NCBI RefSeq assembly: GCF_007827975.1 | Contig: NZ_VITT01000035.1 | DNA length: 64,000 nt | Strand: one strand, 5' to 3' | Source of the DNA: Nitrospirillum viridazoti | GTDB taxonomy: Bacteria > Pseudomonadota > Alphaproteobacteria > Azospirillales > Azospirillaceae | Shown: positions 8,620 to 16,972 of the stretch, piece after piece | How positions within the stretch are numbered: position 1 is the first letter of the stretch | Layout of the letters: each line of letters opens with the position of its first letter | Made by a program: the position numbers and the translations under genes | The notes under the pieces: model-generated | The model's input: the letters and a program-made list of their open reading frames with translations, nothing else | Told to the model about the DNA's origin: nothing | The model's database searches: none

Positions 8620-9756
8620 ATGGGTATTCCGCTGCATCAGGTCGTCCGTATCGGCTCGTATCTTCTCAAGAAGCGGCTGACGGGCGTGAAGCGCTATCCC
8701 TTGGTCCTCATGCTGGAACCGCTGTTCCGGTGCAACCTGGCCTGTGCCGGCTGCGGCAAGATCGACTACCCGGATGAGATCCTGAACCAGCGCCTGCCGC
8801 TGGAGGATTGCCTGTCGGCGGTGGACGAGTGTGGCGCGCCCGTGGTGGTGATCGCCGGCGGTGAGCCGCTGCTGCACAAAGAAATCGACCAGATGGTCGA
8901 AGGTATCATCGCGAAGAAGAAGTACGCCATCCTCTGCACCAACGCGCTGCTGATGGAAAAGAAGCTGGACCTGTTCAAGCCCAGCCCGTACTTCACTTGG
9001 TCGGTGCATCTGGACGGCGACCGCGAGGCGCACGACAAGTCGGTCTGCCAGAAGGGCACCTACGACCGCGCCGTCGCGGCCATCAAGGCGGCGAAGGATC
9101 GCGGCTTCCGCGTCAGCATCAACTGCACTTTCTTCAACGACGCCGATCCGGAGCGCGTGGCGCGCTTCTTCGACAGCGTCATGGAGATGGGGGTGGAGGG
9201 CATCACCGTCTCGCCGGGCTACGCCTATGAGCGCGCGCCCGATCAGCAGCATTTCCTGAACCGCACGGCCACCAAGAACCTGTTCCGCGAGGTCTTCAAG
9301 CGCGGCAACGGTGGCAAGAACTGGCGGTTCAACCAGTCGACCATGTTCCTGGACTTCCTGGCCGGCAACCAGGAATACCACTGCACCCCGTGGGGCAACC
9401 CCTGCCGCACCTACTTTGGCTGGCAGCGCCCCTGCTACCTCCTGGGGGAAGGCTATGCCAAGACCTTCAAGGAACTGATGGAGGAGACGGAGTGGGACAA
9501 GTATGGCACCGGCAACTACGAGAAGTGTGCCGACTGCATGGTCCATTGCGGGTATGAGGCGACCGCCGTCACCGACACCCTGGCCAACCCGCTGAAGGCC
9601 GCCTGGGTCGGCCTGCGCGGCGTGAAGACCAGTGGCGACATGGCGCCGGAAATCAGCCTGGCCAACCAGCGCCCGGCCGAGTTCGTCTTCTCACGCCATG
9701 TCGAGAAGGCGCTGGCTGACATCCGCGCGCGCGACGCCAGCAAAGCCGCCGAGTAA
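8620..9756 (+). CDS. hpnH: Adenosyl-hopene transferase HpnH, radical SAM
   Basis: 378-residue radical-SAM protein. HpnH adds the 5'-deoxyadenosyl group to diploptene to give adenosylhopane, the first step of side-chain extension. The [4Fe-4S] motif is C38-x3-C42-x2-C45 (FRCNLACAGC). VIAGGEPLLHKEI is the GGEP-type SAM motif. The C-terminal cysteines CADCMVHCGYE match the HpnH SPASM-like tail. The ATG at 8620 has AAGGAG 9 nt upstream and gives the family start MGIPLHQVVRIG. Its last 66 nt overlap the 3' end of hpnG on the opposite strand. Confidence 0.96.
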   Translation: MGIPLHQVVRIGSYLLKKRLTGVKRYPLVLMLEPLFRCNLACAGCGKIDYPDEILNQRLPLEDCLSAVDECGAPVVVIAGGEPLLHKEIDQMVEGIIAKKKYAILCTNALLMEKKLDLFKPSPYFTWSVHLDGDREAHDKSVCQKGTYDRAVAAIKAAKDRGFRVSINCTFFNDADPERVARFFDSVMEMGVEGITVSPGYAYERAPDQQHFLNRTATKNLFREVFKRGNGGKNWRFNQSTMFLDFLAGNQEYHCTPWGNPCRTYFGWQRPCYLLGEGYAKTFKELMEETEWDKYGTGNYEKCADCMVHCGYEATAVTDTLANPLKAAWVGLRGVKTSGDMAPEISLANQRPAEFVFSRHVEKALADIRARDASKAAE

Positions 9757-10395
9757 GGCCTTAAACGCCGCCTCGGAATCCCGGGCCAGCCGCAACAGTT
9801 GCGGGATCTGGCCCGGTTGACGCCATAGGGACGCCAGGATCCGGAACGGGTCCGGCGTCCCGTTGTGTTTCAGGGGGGCAGTCGCCGCTGGCGGCAGGGT
9901 CATATGGGCCGGGTCGCACACGGCGCGCAGCACCGCCACCGGCACGCCGAAGCGGGCGCCCACCCGGGCCGCGATCTGGGATTCGGTATCGACCACCGCC
10001 GCCCCCGTGGCCGCGAACAGGGCCTGCTTGCCCGCCACCGTGTTGATGATGCATTCCTGCCCCGCCACCGGCGCCACCATGGCCCGGGGCAGCGCGTCGG
10101 CCAGTCCCGCCGTCCAGTCGGGATCGGGCAGGAAGTCGCCGCCGTCGGTGACGATGCGGTTGGCGACGACCAGGGTGCCGGGTTCCAGCCCCGGCTGCAG
10201 GCCGCCGGCCAGGCCGAAGCTGAGGAAGCCGCAGGCGCCGGGCGCGTGGGCCGTCAGTTCCCGCTCCGTCCGCTCAAGATCGCCCGCGCTCACCAGCGGC
10301 AGCCAGCCGCGACCCTGGGCGATGGCCGCCTCCCGCTTCAGACCGGTGACGACGATGATGGGGCGCGCCATGACGCGCCGCTGAACCTGGACCAT
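9691..10395 (-). CDS. hpnG: Adenosylhopane nucleosidase HpnG
   Basis: About 234 residues of the nucleoside phosphorylase (PNP/UDP) fold. HpnG removes adenine from adenosylhopane to give ribosylhopane. Seen: IIVVTGLKREAAIAQ near the start, LSFGLAGGLQPGLEPGTLV, then VVDTESQIAA, the usual catalytic-face ME/DTES region. The start is uncertain: ATG at 10395 has GGGA 7 nt upstream, ATG at 10401 is also open, and ATG at 10371 gives the common family start MARPIIVV. The gene begins directly after the shc terminator and its end overlaps hpnH tail to tail by 66 nt. Confidence 0.88.
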   Translation of the reverse strand: MVQVQRRVMARPIIVVTGLKREAAIAQGRGWLPLVSAGDLERTERELTAHAPGACGFLSFGLAGGLQPGLEPGTLVVANRIVTDGGDFLPDPDWTAGLADALPRAMVAPVAGQECIINTVAGKQALFAATGAAVVDTESQIAARVGARFGVPVAVLRAVCDPAHMTLPPAATAPLKHNGTPDPFRILASLWRQPGQIPQLLRLARDSEAAFKALLGGFAGVARADVSQRLLDMA

Positions 10396-10412
10396 GACCA
10401 TTTCCCGAACAC

Positions 10413-10450
10413 CAAAAACAAAACGCCTGGAAGGCTGACCTTCCAGGCGT
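10413..10450 (-). terminator. Rho-independent terminator after shc
   Basis: Perfect 12-bp inverted repeat ACGCCTGGAAGG (10423-10434), loop CTGA, CCTTCCAGGCGT (10439-10450). On the minus strand it is followed by TTTGTTTTTGG. On the plus strand it is followed by CTTTATT, so weak two-way action is possible. It lies between shc and hpnG. Confidence 0.88.
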
Positions 10451-10515
10451 CTTTATTACCCGCAGTCGCGGCGATTTACAGTTTTAAAAAGGGCCTTTTA
10501 CAGGCGTCCTTTTCG

Positions 10516-12519
10516 TCACAGGCCGACGCTGACCAGCTTGCTGTTGCTGTTGGACAGGTTGCGGTAGCGCGCCATGGCCCACAGCGGGAAATACTTCGAA
10601 TAGCCGTGGTAGCGCAGGTAAAAGATGCGGGGGAAGCCGCCGCCGCTGTAATACTCTTCCTTCCACAGGCCATCCTCGCCCTGGTTGCGCGTCAGCCAGT
10701 CGATGCCGCGCGCCACGGCCGGATGCTCCACGGCACCGGCCGCCATCAGGCCCAGCAGGGCCCAGGCGGTCTGCGAGGCGGTGGAGGGGAAGGGCTGGTA
10801 GCCCTTGTAGTCAAGGGCGTAGCTCTCGCAATCTTCGCCCCAGCCGCCATCGGGGTTCTGAATCTGCACCAGCCAGTCCACGGCCCGCTTCATGGCGGGA
10901 TGGTCCGGGGTCAAACCGGCGGCGTTCAGGCCGTTCAGGGCCGACCAGGTGCCGTAGATGTAATTGACGCCCCAGCGGCCGAACCAGCTGCCGTCCTTCT
11001 CCTGCTCCTGCAGCAGGTAATCGACGCCTTCCCGCATGGCCTTGCCGCCCTTGTCGGCGCCCAGCTGGGCCATCATGCCCAGGCAGCGGCCGGTGACGTC
11101 GGAGGTGGGCGGGTCCAGCAGGGCGCCATGGTCGGAGAAGGGGATGTAGTTCAGGTAGTAATGGGTGTTGTCGGCGTCGAATGCCCCCCAGCCGCCGTTG
11201 CGGCTCTGCAGGCCTTCGACCCACTCCGCACCGCGCGCCACGGTCATGTCATAGTCGGCGGGCAGGCCGGCGGCGGCCAGCTGCGGCTGGGCGCGGTTGA
11301 AGGCCATCACCACCACGGCGGTGTCGTCCAGGTCGGGATAATGGTCATTGCCGTACTGGAAGGCCCAGCCGCCGGGGCGGACGTTCGGGCGCTGGTCGGC
11401 CCAGTCGCCCTTCACGTCCAACACCTGCTCACCCTTCAGCCATTCCAGGGCCTGGCCGGTGCGGGCCAGCGCCTCGTCCGTGCCTACTTCCAGCATGGCA
11501 TGGCACAGCAGGCTGGTGTCCCAGACGGGGCTGACGCAGGGCTGGCAGAAGGCTTCGTCCCGCGCCTCGTCGATCACCAGCAGCTTCTCGATGGCATAGC
11601 GGGCGGTCGCGACCTCCGGATGCTTGGGCGACCAGCCCAGCAGGTCGAACATCATGACGGTGTTGGCCATGGCGGGGTAGATGGCGCCCAGGCCATCCTC
11701 GCCATTCAGGCGCTCCCGCACGAAGGCCACCGCTTTCTCGATGGCCTTGTCCCGGCTTTTCCTGGGGAAGTAGGGCTGGGCCACCCGCAATATCCGGTCG
11801 ATGACGCCGAAGATTTCGCCCCAGGGCTTCTTCACGTGCGGCGCCTTGGGCCAGGACTTCACCTGGTCGGCCGGCACCAGGAACAGCTCATCGATGCGCA
11901 GGTTGCGCGGATTCTTGGCCTTGGACTTCAGCGCCATCAGGATCAGCAGCGGCACGATGACCGTGCGCGCCCAGTAGCTGATCTTGGTCAAGTGGAAGGG
12001 AAACCACTTGGGCAGCAGCATGATTTCCACCGGCATCACCGGCACGGCGGTCCACGGCACGGCGCCGAACTGCGCCAGCATGATGCGGGTGAAGACGTTG
12101 CTGGCGGCAGCCCCGCCGTTGTCGCGGATGGCCTGGCGGGCGCGGGCCATGTGCGGGGCGTCGATGTCGTCGCCGATTGCCTTCAGCGCGAAATAGGCCT
12201 TCACGCTGGCGCTGATGTTGAAGGCGCCGTTGTGGAACAGGGGCCAGCCGCCGTGGTCGCCCTGGATGCGGCGCAGGTAGTTGCCGATGCGGCGCGCGAT
12301 CTCCGGATCCGGCTCCTCACCCAGGTGATGCTTCAGCAGGATGTATTCGGCGGGAATGGTGGCGTCCGCCTCAAGATCGAACACCCAGTGGCCGTCGGCG
12401 GCCTGGCGGTCCATCAGGACGCGGGCCGCGCGGTCGATCGACTGCTGCAGCACCCCTTCGTTGACGCGGGCCGAAGCGGCGCCGGTGCCGACGAAATCGG
12501 CTTCCATACGAACATCCAT
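10516..12519 (-). CDS. shc: Squalene-hopene cyclase
   Basis: 667-residue class II triterpene cyclase, monotopic on the inner membrane. It converts squalene to hopene and hopanol. The protonating DXDD motif is D396-L-D398-D399-T. QW repeats are spread through the protein (DGHWVF, GGWAF, NGGWGAFD, DGSWFGRWG, DGGWGEDCESY, EDGLWKE). YYSGGGFPRIFYLRYHGY near the C-terminus is the usual family end. The start ATG at 12519 follows AGAGGT by 9 nt; the longer frame to 12603 looks non-coding. It is 115 nt downstream of hpnE. A strong terminator follows. Confidence 0.96.
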   Translation of the reverse strand: MDVRMEADFVGTGAASARVNEGVLQQSIDRAARVLMDRQAADGHWVFDLEADATIPAEYILLKHHLGEEPDPEIARRIGNYLRRIQGDHGGWPLFHNGAFNISASVKAYFALKAIGDDIDAPHMARARQAIRDNGGAAASNVFTRIMLAQFGAVPWTAVPVMPVEIMLLPKWFPFHLTKISYWARTVIVPLLILMALKSKAKNPRNLRIDELFLVPADQVKSWPKAPHVKKPWGEIFGVIDRILRVAQPYFPRKSRDKAIEKAVAFVRERLNGEDGLGAIYPAMANTVMMFDLLGWSPKHPEVATARYAIEKLLVIDEARDEAFCQPCVSPVWDTSLLCHAMLEVGTDEALARTGQALEWLKGEQVLDVKGDWADQRPNVRPGGWAFQYGNDHYPDLDDTAVVVMAFNRAQPQLAAAGLPADYDMTVARGAEWVEGLQSRNGGWGAFDADNTHYYLNYIPFSDHGALLDPPTSDVTGRCLGMMAQLGADKGGKAMREGVDYLLQEQEKDGSWFGRWGVNYIYGTWSALNGLNAAGLTPDHPAMKRAVDWLVQIQNPDGGWGEDCESYALDYKGYQPFPSTASQTAWALLGLMAAGAVEHPAVARGIDWLTRNQGEDGLWKEEYYSGGGFPRIFYLRYHGYSKYFPLWAMARYRNLSNSNSKLVSVGL

Positions 12520-12634
12520 GACCAAGCGACCTCTAGAAACGCGACTTAACCTGAAGCGGGATGATTCAACAAACGACAAGCCAGGCTGTGCGCCAGCGCA
12601 CACCTCAAGCTCATGCCTGAAATGCTCAGGCGAC

Positions 12635-13924
12635 TCACCGTGCGGTCAGGATCGCATCCGCAGCAGTGAATCCTGAACGTATGGCGCCTTCGATGGTGGA
12701 TGGCAATCCGGTAGCGGTCCAATCCCCTGCCAGTGCAAGGTTTTTTCCGGCAGCCGTTGCATTCGGGCGACGCTTTGCCTGTTCTGGCAGTGCGGCAAAG
12801 GTGGCCCGTTTCTCCTTCACCACCTGCCACGGGGGCAGGGGCGCGGCGGGATCGAGGTTGGCCAGCGCCGCGATCTCCGCCCAAATGGTGCGCGCGGTCT
12901 CTTCCCGGTCCGACTCCATCAGGCGGTCGGCGCCGCTGACGGTGACGGACACATGGTCGTCATAGGCGAAGGCCCATTCGCCCACGGTGTTGATCATGCC
13001 CGTCATGCGGGGCATGCCCGCCGGCCGGTCCAGGCGGAAATGAACGTTCAGGATGGAGCGGTGTTCCGTCGGCGTTGTCAGGCCGGGCAGCAGATCGGCC
13101 GCCACCCAGGCCGGCACGGCCAGCACCACCCGATCCTCCGGCTTCAGCTCAATCGTTTCGGTGCCGAAATCAAGAGCTGTGATCAACTGGTCCACGCGGC
13201 CAAGGGCGCGCAGGCGGCGGCGCCACACGATCTCTGTCCCCTGCGCCGCCAGCCACTCCAATGCCGGGTCGACGAAGACGGGCGACAGGCCGCCGCTGGC
13301 CAGCAAGGGCTGATAGGCCGCACCGCCCTGGGCCAGCGTCTCGCGGATGATGGCGCCAGCCAGGCCCGCGGCCGACCGCTCCGGCTCGGTATTGAGCGCC
13401 GCCAGCAGAACCGGGCGGAAGAAGGTGTCCCAGGCGGGGCCGGAACAGGCCAGCACCTCGCCGATGGGGGCCAGCGGGTCGGCGCGCATCAGCTTCCACC
13501 CGGCCAGATAGTCGCTGGCCTTGGTGCCCGGCACGCGGCGCGAGGGCACCAGGGCCCACCATGGCAGCTTGCCGTCGTTGGGCCGCACCTGCCAGCGCCG
13601 GCCGGTGGCGCCGTCCCAGAACCGGTACTCCACTTTTTCCAGCGCCGGTTCCCGGCCGGGGCCGTGCGTGGCGCGCAAATAGGCCATGGCGGCATGATTG
13701 CCGCTGACCATCAGGTGGCTGCCGTTGTCGATGCGGATGCCCAGGTTGGGCTCATCGTACGACCGGCAGCGGCCGCCGGCCTGGGCCGCGGCCTCATACA
13801 GGCGCACGCGGCGCCCGGCCTGGGTCAGGCGCACGGCGGCAGCCAGGCCGGCCAGGCCGGCGCCGACGACGTGCACGGTCGGCCCGGGGGAAGCGGCCCC
13901 GGGGGAAGGAACAGGGGTGGTCAT
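12635..13924 (-). CDS. hpnE: Hydroxysqualene dehydroxylase HpnE
   Basis: 429-residue FAD-dependent amine-oxidase-fold protein. HpnE reduces hydroxysqualene to squalene, the last step of the HpnCDE route. The dinucleotide motif VHVVGAGLAGLAAAV is at residues 17-31, followed by the EAAAQAGGRCRS FAD motif. The C-terminal FAD region reads NLALAGDWTATGLPSTIEGAI. The start ATG at 13924 overlaps the hpnD stop by one base (TGATG), so translation is likely coupled. Confidence 0.95.
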   Translation of the reverse strand: MTTPVPSPGAASPGPTVHVVGAGLAGLAAAVRLTQAGRRVRLYEAAAQAGGRCRSYDEPNLGIRIDNGSHLMVSGNHAAMAYLRATHGPGREPALEKVEYRFWDGATGRRWQVRPNDGKLPWWALVPSRRVPGTKASDYLAGWKLMRADPLAPIGEVLACSGPAWDTFFRPVLLAALNTEPERSAAGLAGAIIRETLAQGGAAYQPLLASGGLSPVFVDPALEWLAAQGTEIVWRRRLRALGRVDQLITALDFGTETIELKPEDRVVLAVPAWVAADLLPGLTTPTEHRSILNVHFRLDRPAGMPRMTGMINTVGEWAFAYDDHVSVTVSGADRLMESDREETARTIWAEIAALANLDPAAPLPPWQVVKEKRATFAALPEQAKRRPNATAAGKNLALAGDWTATGLPSTIEGAIRSGFTAADAILTAR

Positions 13925-14805
13925 CAGAACAGGAAGGCCTTCAGCACGATCCACAGCAGGTGCGGCTTGGCGATGCGGACCTTGGGGCGGGGCCCGGCCC
14001 AGCCGCGCACCAACAGGCGGTCCAGGTACACCTTATAGACGTCCCGCATCAGGCGTGGGGCCCGGGCGGCGCGGCGGGGGGCGGCCGCCAGCAGGCGGTC
14101 GGCCTCGCGGAAATGCTCGGCGGCCCGCACCGCCAGGTCGCGCGCCACGCCGTCGATGCGCGGATCGGCCACCACGGTGTTGGGATCGGTGGCGGTGATG
14201 CCGTGCTTGCGCAGCAGCTCGGCCGGCAGGTACAGCCGGTTGATCGCCGCATCCTCATCCACGTCGCGCAGCACATTGGTCAGCTGCAGGGCGCGGCCCA
14301 GATGGTGGGACAGGGCGATGCCGCTGTCCTCCGGCATGCCGAAGACGCGGACGGACAGGCGGCCCACGGCGCTGGCCACCCGGTCGCAGTACAGATCCAG
14401 GGTCGCCATGTCCGGCGCCTGGATGTCGGCGTCCAGGTCCATCTGCATGCCGTCGATGACGGCGAGGAAATCGTCATGGCGCAGGCCGAAGCGCAGGGTG
14501 GCGGCCTGCAGGCCGGCCAGGCTGGTGGGCCCCTTGCCCTCGCACACGGCGGCGATGTCCCGTCGCCACGTGTCCAGCGCCTCGCGACGCGCCGCCTTGG
14601 TGGCGGCGATGGTCGGGTCGTCGCCGTCGGCGATGTCGTCCACCGCCCGGCAGAAGGCATAGATGTGGAACATGGCGTCGCGTTCCGCCGGGGGCAGGAC
14701 GCGCATGGCGGTGTAGAACGAGCTGCCGCTGGCCGACTTGGCCGCGGTCTCGTTCTGGCCCGGGATATTGGGATTGGTCTCGGTCATATCGGCGGCCAGG
14801 CTCAT
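13924..14805 (-). CDS. hpnD: Presqualene diphosphate synthase HpnD
   Basis: 293-residue trans-prenyltransferase of the squalene/phytoene synthase fold. It condenses two farnesyl diphosphates to presqualene diphosphate. The two Asp-rich motifs are CRAVDDIADGDD near residue 55 and LTNVLRDVDEDA near residue 190; RLYLPAELL follows the second, as in the family. The ATG at 14805 overlaps the hpnC stop by four bases (ATGA), and a second ATG at 14787 is possible. It belongs to the hpnA-E operon. Confidence 0.94.
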   Translation of the reverse strand: MSLAADMTETNPNIPGQNETAAKSASGSSFYTAMRVLPPAERDAMFHIYAFCRAVDDIADGDDPTIAATKAARREALDTWRRDIAAVCEGKGPTSLAGLQAATLRFGLRHDDFLAVIDGMQMDLDADIQAPDMATLDLYCDRVASAVGRLSVRVFGMPEDSGIALSHHLGRALQLTNVLRDVDEDAAINRLYLPAELLRKHGITATDPNTVVADPRIDGVARDLAVRAAEHFREADRLLAAAPRRAARAPRLMRDVYKVYLDRLLVRGWAGPRPKVRIAKPHLLWIVLKAFLF

Positions 14806-15680
14806 GGCTTTTTCCCCACCGGCACGGCGCGGGGGCCGCCGCCGGTCATGCGCTGCCACAGGATGGACAGGGCGGCGCCGGCGGCGGTGCACAGCGTTTC
14901 CATCTTGGTCAGGTGCACCCGGTCGGACAGCGGGTCGCGGATCAGCAACAGGCGCACCAGGCGGCGGGCCAGGCGCTGGATGATGGCGACCTCGATGGCC
15001 AGCCGCAGATCCTTCACCTGGGCGGCCAGCGGCTCCGCCTGGTCCAGCAGGGCGTCGGTGCGCTTGGCCAGATGATGGATGATGTCCAGCAAGGCCGGCG
15101 GCGCCGCCGGCTCCAGCAGCACGTCGGGCATCAGGTCACCCGCGATCAGCAGGGGCAGGGGGATGTAGACGCGGTCCAGCGCCCGCTTGTCCTTGCCGCA
15201 GTCCTGCAGGTGGTTGATGACCTGCAGGGCGGCGCACAAGGCGTCCGACGCCGGCCAGGTGTCGCGGCTCTCCCCATGCACGTCCAGGACGTAGCGGCCC
15301 ACCGGCATGGCGGAGTACCGGCAATAGTCCATCAGGTCGTCCCAGTCGGTGTAGCGCAGCTGGGTGACGTCGCGGCGAAAGGCGGTCAGCAGGTCGTGGG
15401 CGTGCTGGTCGGGCAGGCCGCGCTCGCGCAAGACCTCGCGCAGGGCTACGGCCTCCGGCTCGTTCTCGCGCTCGCCGCGCAGGCTGGCGCCCATGGCGTC
15501 CAGCAGCTTCAGCTTCATGTCCGGCGCCAGCATGGGGCTGTCCGACACGTCGTCGGCCACGCGGGCGAAGGCGTAATAGGCCATCACCGGCGCCCTGGCG
15601 TCCCGGCGGATGATCAGCGAGGCGACGGGGAAGTTCTCGTCCTTATGGCCTTTGCCGGTGCGGTGGTTGGCTGCCGTCAT
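14802..15680 (-). CDS. hpnC: Hydroxysqualene synthase HpnC
   Basis: 292-residue squalene/phytoene synthase-fold enzyme. It turns presqualene diphosphate into hydroxysqualene. ENFPVASLIIRRDARAP near the N-terminus is the typical HpnC start. Asp-rich motifs are ARVADDVSDSP and VINHLQDCGKD; the second is degenerate, as is normal for HpnC. The start ATG at 15680 overlaps the hpnB stop by four bases. A longer frame to 15830 exists, but the overlap and family N-terminus decide for 15680. Confidence 0.94.
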   Translation of the reverse strand: MTAANHRTGKGHKDENFPVASLIIRRDARAPVMAYYAFARVADDVSDSPMLAPDMKLKLLDAMGASLRGERENEPEAVALREVLRERGLPDQHAHDLLTAFRRDVTQLRYTDWDDLMDYCRYSAMPVGRYVLDVHGESRDTWPASDALCAALQVINHLQDCGKDKRALDRVYIPLPLLIAGDLMPDVLLEPAAPPALLDIIHHLAKRTDALLDQAEPLAAQVKDLRLAIEVAIIQRLARRLVRLLLIRDPLSDRVHLTKMETLCTAAGAALSILWQRMTGGGPRAVPVGKKP

Positions 15681-16972
15681 GGGGTAGGGGTTCCGTTCTG
15701 GCCCGTCTGCTGACCCGTCACCGCTTGGCCTTGGCTGACCTGGACAGGATGCACATGCTGGGCTTGGGCGCGCCCCTTCCACATGCCGCCACGGCCCATC
15801 CAATGCTGGACCGCGCTGTCCACGGTCCACACGGTATAGACGATGCCGATCAGCGGCAAGGTGACGGCCCGCATAGGCGACAGGCGATAGAACACCTGGA
15901 TGGGGGCGAAGCTGGCCAGCATGAGGCCGACGGCGAGCGCGCCGAAGATGCCCGCCGCCTCCCGGTTGAACAGGGCCAGCAGCACGGGCGCCACATAGGT
16001 CAGCAGCATGCCCAGCACGGTGCCCGCCAGCAGCGCCGGGGAATAGTTCAGCTGCGCGTAGGCGCTGCGGATGACCATGCGGCGGATGTCGTCCACCTTG
16101 TCATAGGCGCGCAGGCTGACGGCGCGGTCGCTGAGGCCCAGCCAGATGGACCCTTGCGTCTTCAGGCGGCGCCCCAGGGCGCAGTCGTCGATCAGGGCGT
16201 CGCGGATGCTGTCGATGCCGCCGGCGCGCGCCAGCGCCTGGCGGTCCACCAGCATGCAGCCGCCGGCCGCCGCCGCCACGGTGGATCCGCTGTCGTTCAC
16301 CCGGCCGAAGGGGTACAGCATCTGGAAGAAGTAGATGAAGGCGGGGATGAAGGCCCGCTCCGCCCAACTCTGGCAGCGCAGCTTGGCCATCAGGCTGACC
16401 AGCACGCGCTTCTCCGTCTGGGCGCGGGTGACCAGGCGGGTCAGCGTGTCGGGGGCGTAGGCGATATCGGCGTCGGTCAGCCACAGGTAGTCGGGCGGAA
16501 AGTCGCCCTCCTGCGCGTGCGCGATGCCCTGGCGCACGGCCCACAGCTTGCCCGTCCAGCCCGGCGCCAGTTCCGCCCCCGTCAGCACCGTCAGCGCGGC
16601 GGTGGAACCTGAGGACTCGGCGGCGTGGCGGGCCAGGTCGGCCGTGCCGTCGTCGCTGCCGTCGTCGACCAGCACGATGTTCAGGGCGCCGGGATAATCC
16701 TGCGCGCCCAGGGACGCGATCACCTGGGCGATGCCGTCAGCCTCGTTGCGGGCGGGGATGATGGCGGTGACGGAAGGCCAGCCGCCCTCCAGCCCGCCAT
16801 GGCCGCCCGTCATGCCTCCAGGGGCTGGGCCGCTGGGCAGGTCCCCCGGCCTGTTGGCCGGCACCACCGCCATGTCGTCCCGTTCCAGCCCCAGCCAGAA
16901 CAGGCTGCGGGCGAAGACCAGGACCACCCAGACCGCCAGGCTGATGAGGCCAATGAGGAAGATCAGGCTCAT
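15677..16972 (-). CDS. hpnB: Hopanoid-associated glycosyltransferase HpnB
   Basis: 431-residue family 2 glycosyltransferase anchored in the membrane. An N-terminal helix (residues 3-28) precedes the GT-A domain, with VTAIIPARNEADGI, VLVDDGSDDGTAD and LWLTDADIAY (DxD-type). QXXRW is replaced by a hopanoid-family equivalent. Two or three helices lie at about residues 315-395. A Gln-rich tail (residues 405-431) is variable. HpnB is linked to hopanoid loci but its exact substrate is not settled. The start overlaps the hpnA stop by four bases. Confidence 0.9.
   Translation of the reverse strand: MSLIFLIGLISLAVWVVLVFARSLFWLGLERDDMAVVPANRPGDLPSGPAPGGMTGGHGGLEGGWPSVTAIIPARNEADGIAQVIASLGAQDYPGALNIVLVDDGSDDGTADLARHAAESSGSTAALTVLTGAELAPGWTGKLWAVRQGIAHAQEGDFPPDYLWLTDADIAYAPDTLTRLVTRAQTEKRVLVSLMAKLRCQSWAERAFIPAFIYFFQMLYPFGRVNDSGSTVAAAAGGCMLVDRQALARAGGIDSIRDALIDDCALGRRLKTQGSIWLGLSDRAVSLRAYDKVDDIRRMVIRSAYAQLNYSPALLAGTVLGMLLTYVAPVLLALFNREAAGIFGALAVGLMLASFAPIQVFYRLSPMRAVTLPLIGIVYTVWTVDSAVQHWMGRGGMWKGRAQAQHVHPVQVSQGQAVTGQQTGQNGTPTP

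Noticed and set aside
9865..12549. Long open frame (about 894 codons) opposite hpnG and shc
   Set aside because: Compositional artefact: shc carries DXDD and QW motifs, while the other strand gives repetitive Gly/Gln/His-rich sequence.
12587..12602. Dyad TGTGCGC-CA-GCGCACA in the hpnE-shc gap as a regulatory site
   Set aside because: Short, GC-rich and inside an operon gap. Could be chance in this composition.
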